From assembly GCA_016207445.1 (NCBI GenBank), contig JACQPS010000385.1, forward strand, positions 1 to 6,188: a stretch of 6,188 bases of DNA, given 5' to 3'. Numbering within the stretch: the first letter of the stretch is position 1; each line of letters opens with the position of its first letter. The stretch comes from Gemmatimonadota bacterium. GTDB taxonomy: Bacteria; Gemmatimonadota; Gemmatimonadetes; Longimicrobiales; RSA9. This document shows, one piece after another, positions 5,747-6,188 of this stretch. The notes under the pieces are model-generated. The model had not been told where the DNA came from. It ran no database searches and was given only the letters and a program-made list of their open reading frames with translations. The translations under genes were made by a program, and so were the position numbers.

Positions 5747-6007
5747 TCAGGCCGGCTCGACGAGCACGTTGGAGGCGGCGGCGAAGAACGGCCCGGCCGA
5801 CCGCTCGATGAGCCGGAGCTCGAGCAAGCGGCTGCCATCGCCCGTCTTGCCGAGCAGGCGGACCACCTCGGCTAACCCCTCGGTGCAGTAGACGCATTCG
5901 CCAAGGCGAGGGAGCCGCGCCGCTCCGGTTTCCCACCCCGGCTTCACGGACCGGTCCACCTGCACATCGGTCGGCTTCAACCGTCTCGCGCTGTTGCTGT
6001 GGAGCAT
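5747..6007 (-). CDS. Small unrecognised protein coupled to infA
   Basis: I do not recognise this 86-residue protein. It has a basic N-terminus (ARRLK at 7-11), no signal peptide and no obvious membrane helix, so it is probably cytoplasmic. A CVYC motif (38-41) gives the only two cysteines, enough for a disulfide or half a metal site. Then follows a likely helix (about 43-53, LAEVVRLLGKT) and a strand-like LLELRLIERS (61-70). The gene starts 10 bases after the infA stop, with a strong GAGGAG ribosome binding site overlapping that stop codon, so translational coupling is expected. Good start signals and the terminator just after its end support a real gene. A role in translation or stress is only guessed from position. 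Confidence 0.75.
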   Translation of the reverse strand: MLHSNSARRLKPTDVQVDRSVKPGWETGAARLPRLGECVYCTEGLAEVVRLLGKTGDGSRLLELRLIERSAGPFFAAASNVLVEPA

Positions 6008-6013
6008 CGGGAT

Positions 6014-6019
6014 CTCCTC
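6014..6019 (-). promoter_or_regulatory. Ribosome binding site overlapping the infA stop codon
   Basis: On the minus strand GAGGAG lies 6 bases before ATG 6007, and its first two bases are part of the infA TGA (6018-6020). It decides the start of the small downstream gene and implies that ribosomes finishing infA can re-initiate there. Confidence 0.8.
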
Positions 6020-6188
6020 AGGTCTGGGCCGGTGGTCCGCTCTTGTGCCGGTAGGTAATGCGCGCGCGCGAGAGGTCGTAGGGCGAGAGCTCGAGTGAAA
6101 CGCGATCCCCGACCAGCACGCGAATCTTGAACTTGGACATCTTCCCGGCCGCATACGCCAGGACCATGTAGCCGTTGTCGAGCCGCAC
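6018..6188 (-). CDS. infA: Translation initiation factor IF-1 (5' end outside window)
   Basis: The last 56 codons of IF-1, a single S1/OB-fold protein that binds the A site of the 30S subunit during initiation and assists IF-2 and IF-3. Diagnostic segments are RLDNGYMVLAY (2-12 of the visible part), GKM (15-17), IRVLVGDRVSLELSPYDLSR (22-41) and ARITYRHK (42-49), closely following the family. About 15-20 N-terminal residues are missing beyond base 6188. It differs from the common form at the AHISGKM segment (here AYAAGKM), and ends with a short extra tail (SGPPAQT) after the usual end at RHK. The next gene begins 10 bases after the stop, so the two are likely one transcript. Confidence 0.93.
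   Translation of the reverse strand: MRLDNGYMVLAYAAGKMSKFKIRVLVGDRVSLELSPYDLSRARITYRHKSGPPAQT

Overview
The window is a very GC-rich bacterial chromosomal stretch with tightly packed genes and no mobile element, CRISPR array, tRNA or rRNA that I can see. The gene content (bacterial IF-1, a CspA-type cold-shock protein, a membrane acyl desaturase, a DUF4344 metallopeptidase, a PAL-like NHL propeller) points to a free-living Gram-negative-type bacterium. Gemmatimonadota is my best guess, with Acidobacteriota or Myxococcota as alternatives; this is inference without any search.

Layout. (1) Bases 1-3816, minus strand, look like one three-gene operon, transcribed from right to left. A DUF99 domain is joined in one uninterrupted reading frame to a signal-like hydrophobic segment and an NHL propeller resembling peptidyl-alpha-hydroxyglycine amidating lyase (2290-3816). 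After 25 bp comes a secreted DUF4344 putative metallopeptidase (1431-2264). After a further 38 bp comes a PEP-synthase/PPDK-type ATP-grasp protein (1-1392), whose 3' end is outside the window. (2) A 147-bp divergent spacer holds a good sigma70-type promoter for the plus-strand acyl-CoA desaturase (3964-5145), which most likely starts at TTG behind a strong ribosome binding site. (3) A 314-bp spacer (5146-5459) is rich in RNA-like structure: a promoter-like pair, two mutually exclusive hairpins and an intrinsic terminator, i.e. a possible small RNA or an attenuated leader. It precedes a cold-shock protein gene (5460-5669). (4) A long, near-perfect bidirectional terminator separates the cold-shock gene from a convergent minus-strand pair. 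That pair is infA, encoding translation initiation factor IF-1 (5' end outside the window), and a small unrecognised protein gene whose ribosome binding site overlaps the infA stop codon.

How the parts fit. The desaturase and the cold-shock protein are both classic low-temperature functions (membrane fluidity and RNA chaperoning). With IF-1 nearby, the right half reads as a translation/temperature-adaptation neighbourhood. The left operon is less clear: it mixes envelope-directed proteins (propeller, secreted metallopeptidase) with cytoplasmic ones (DUF99, ATP-grasp phosphotransferase). The most unusual item is the DUF99/PAL-like reading frame, in which two of the three zinc-binding histidines expected of PAL appear to be replaced.
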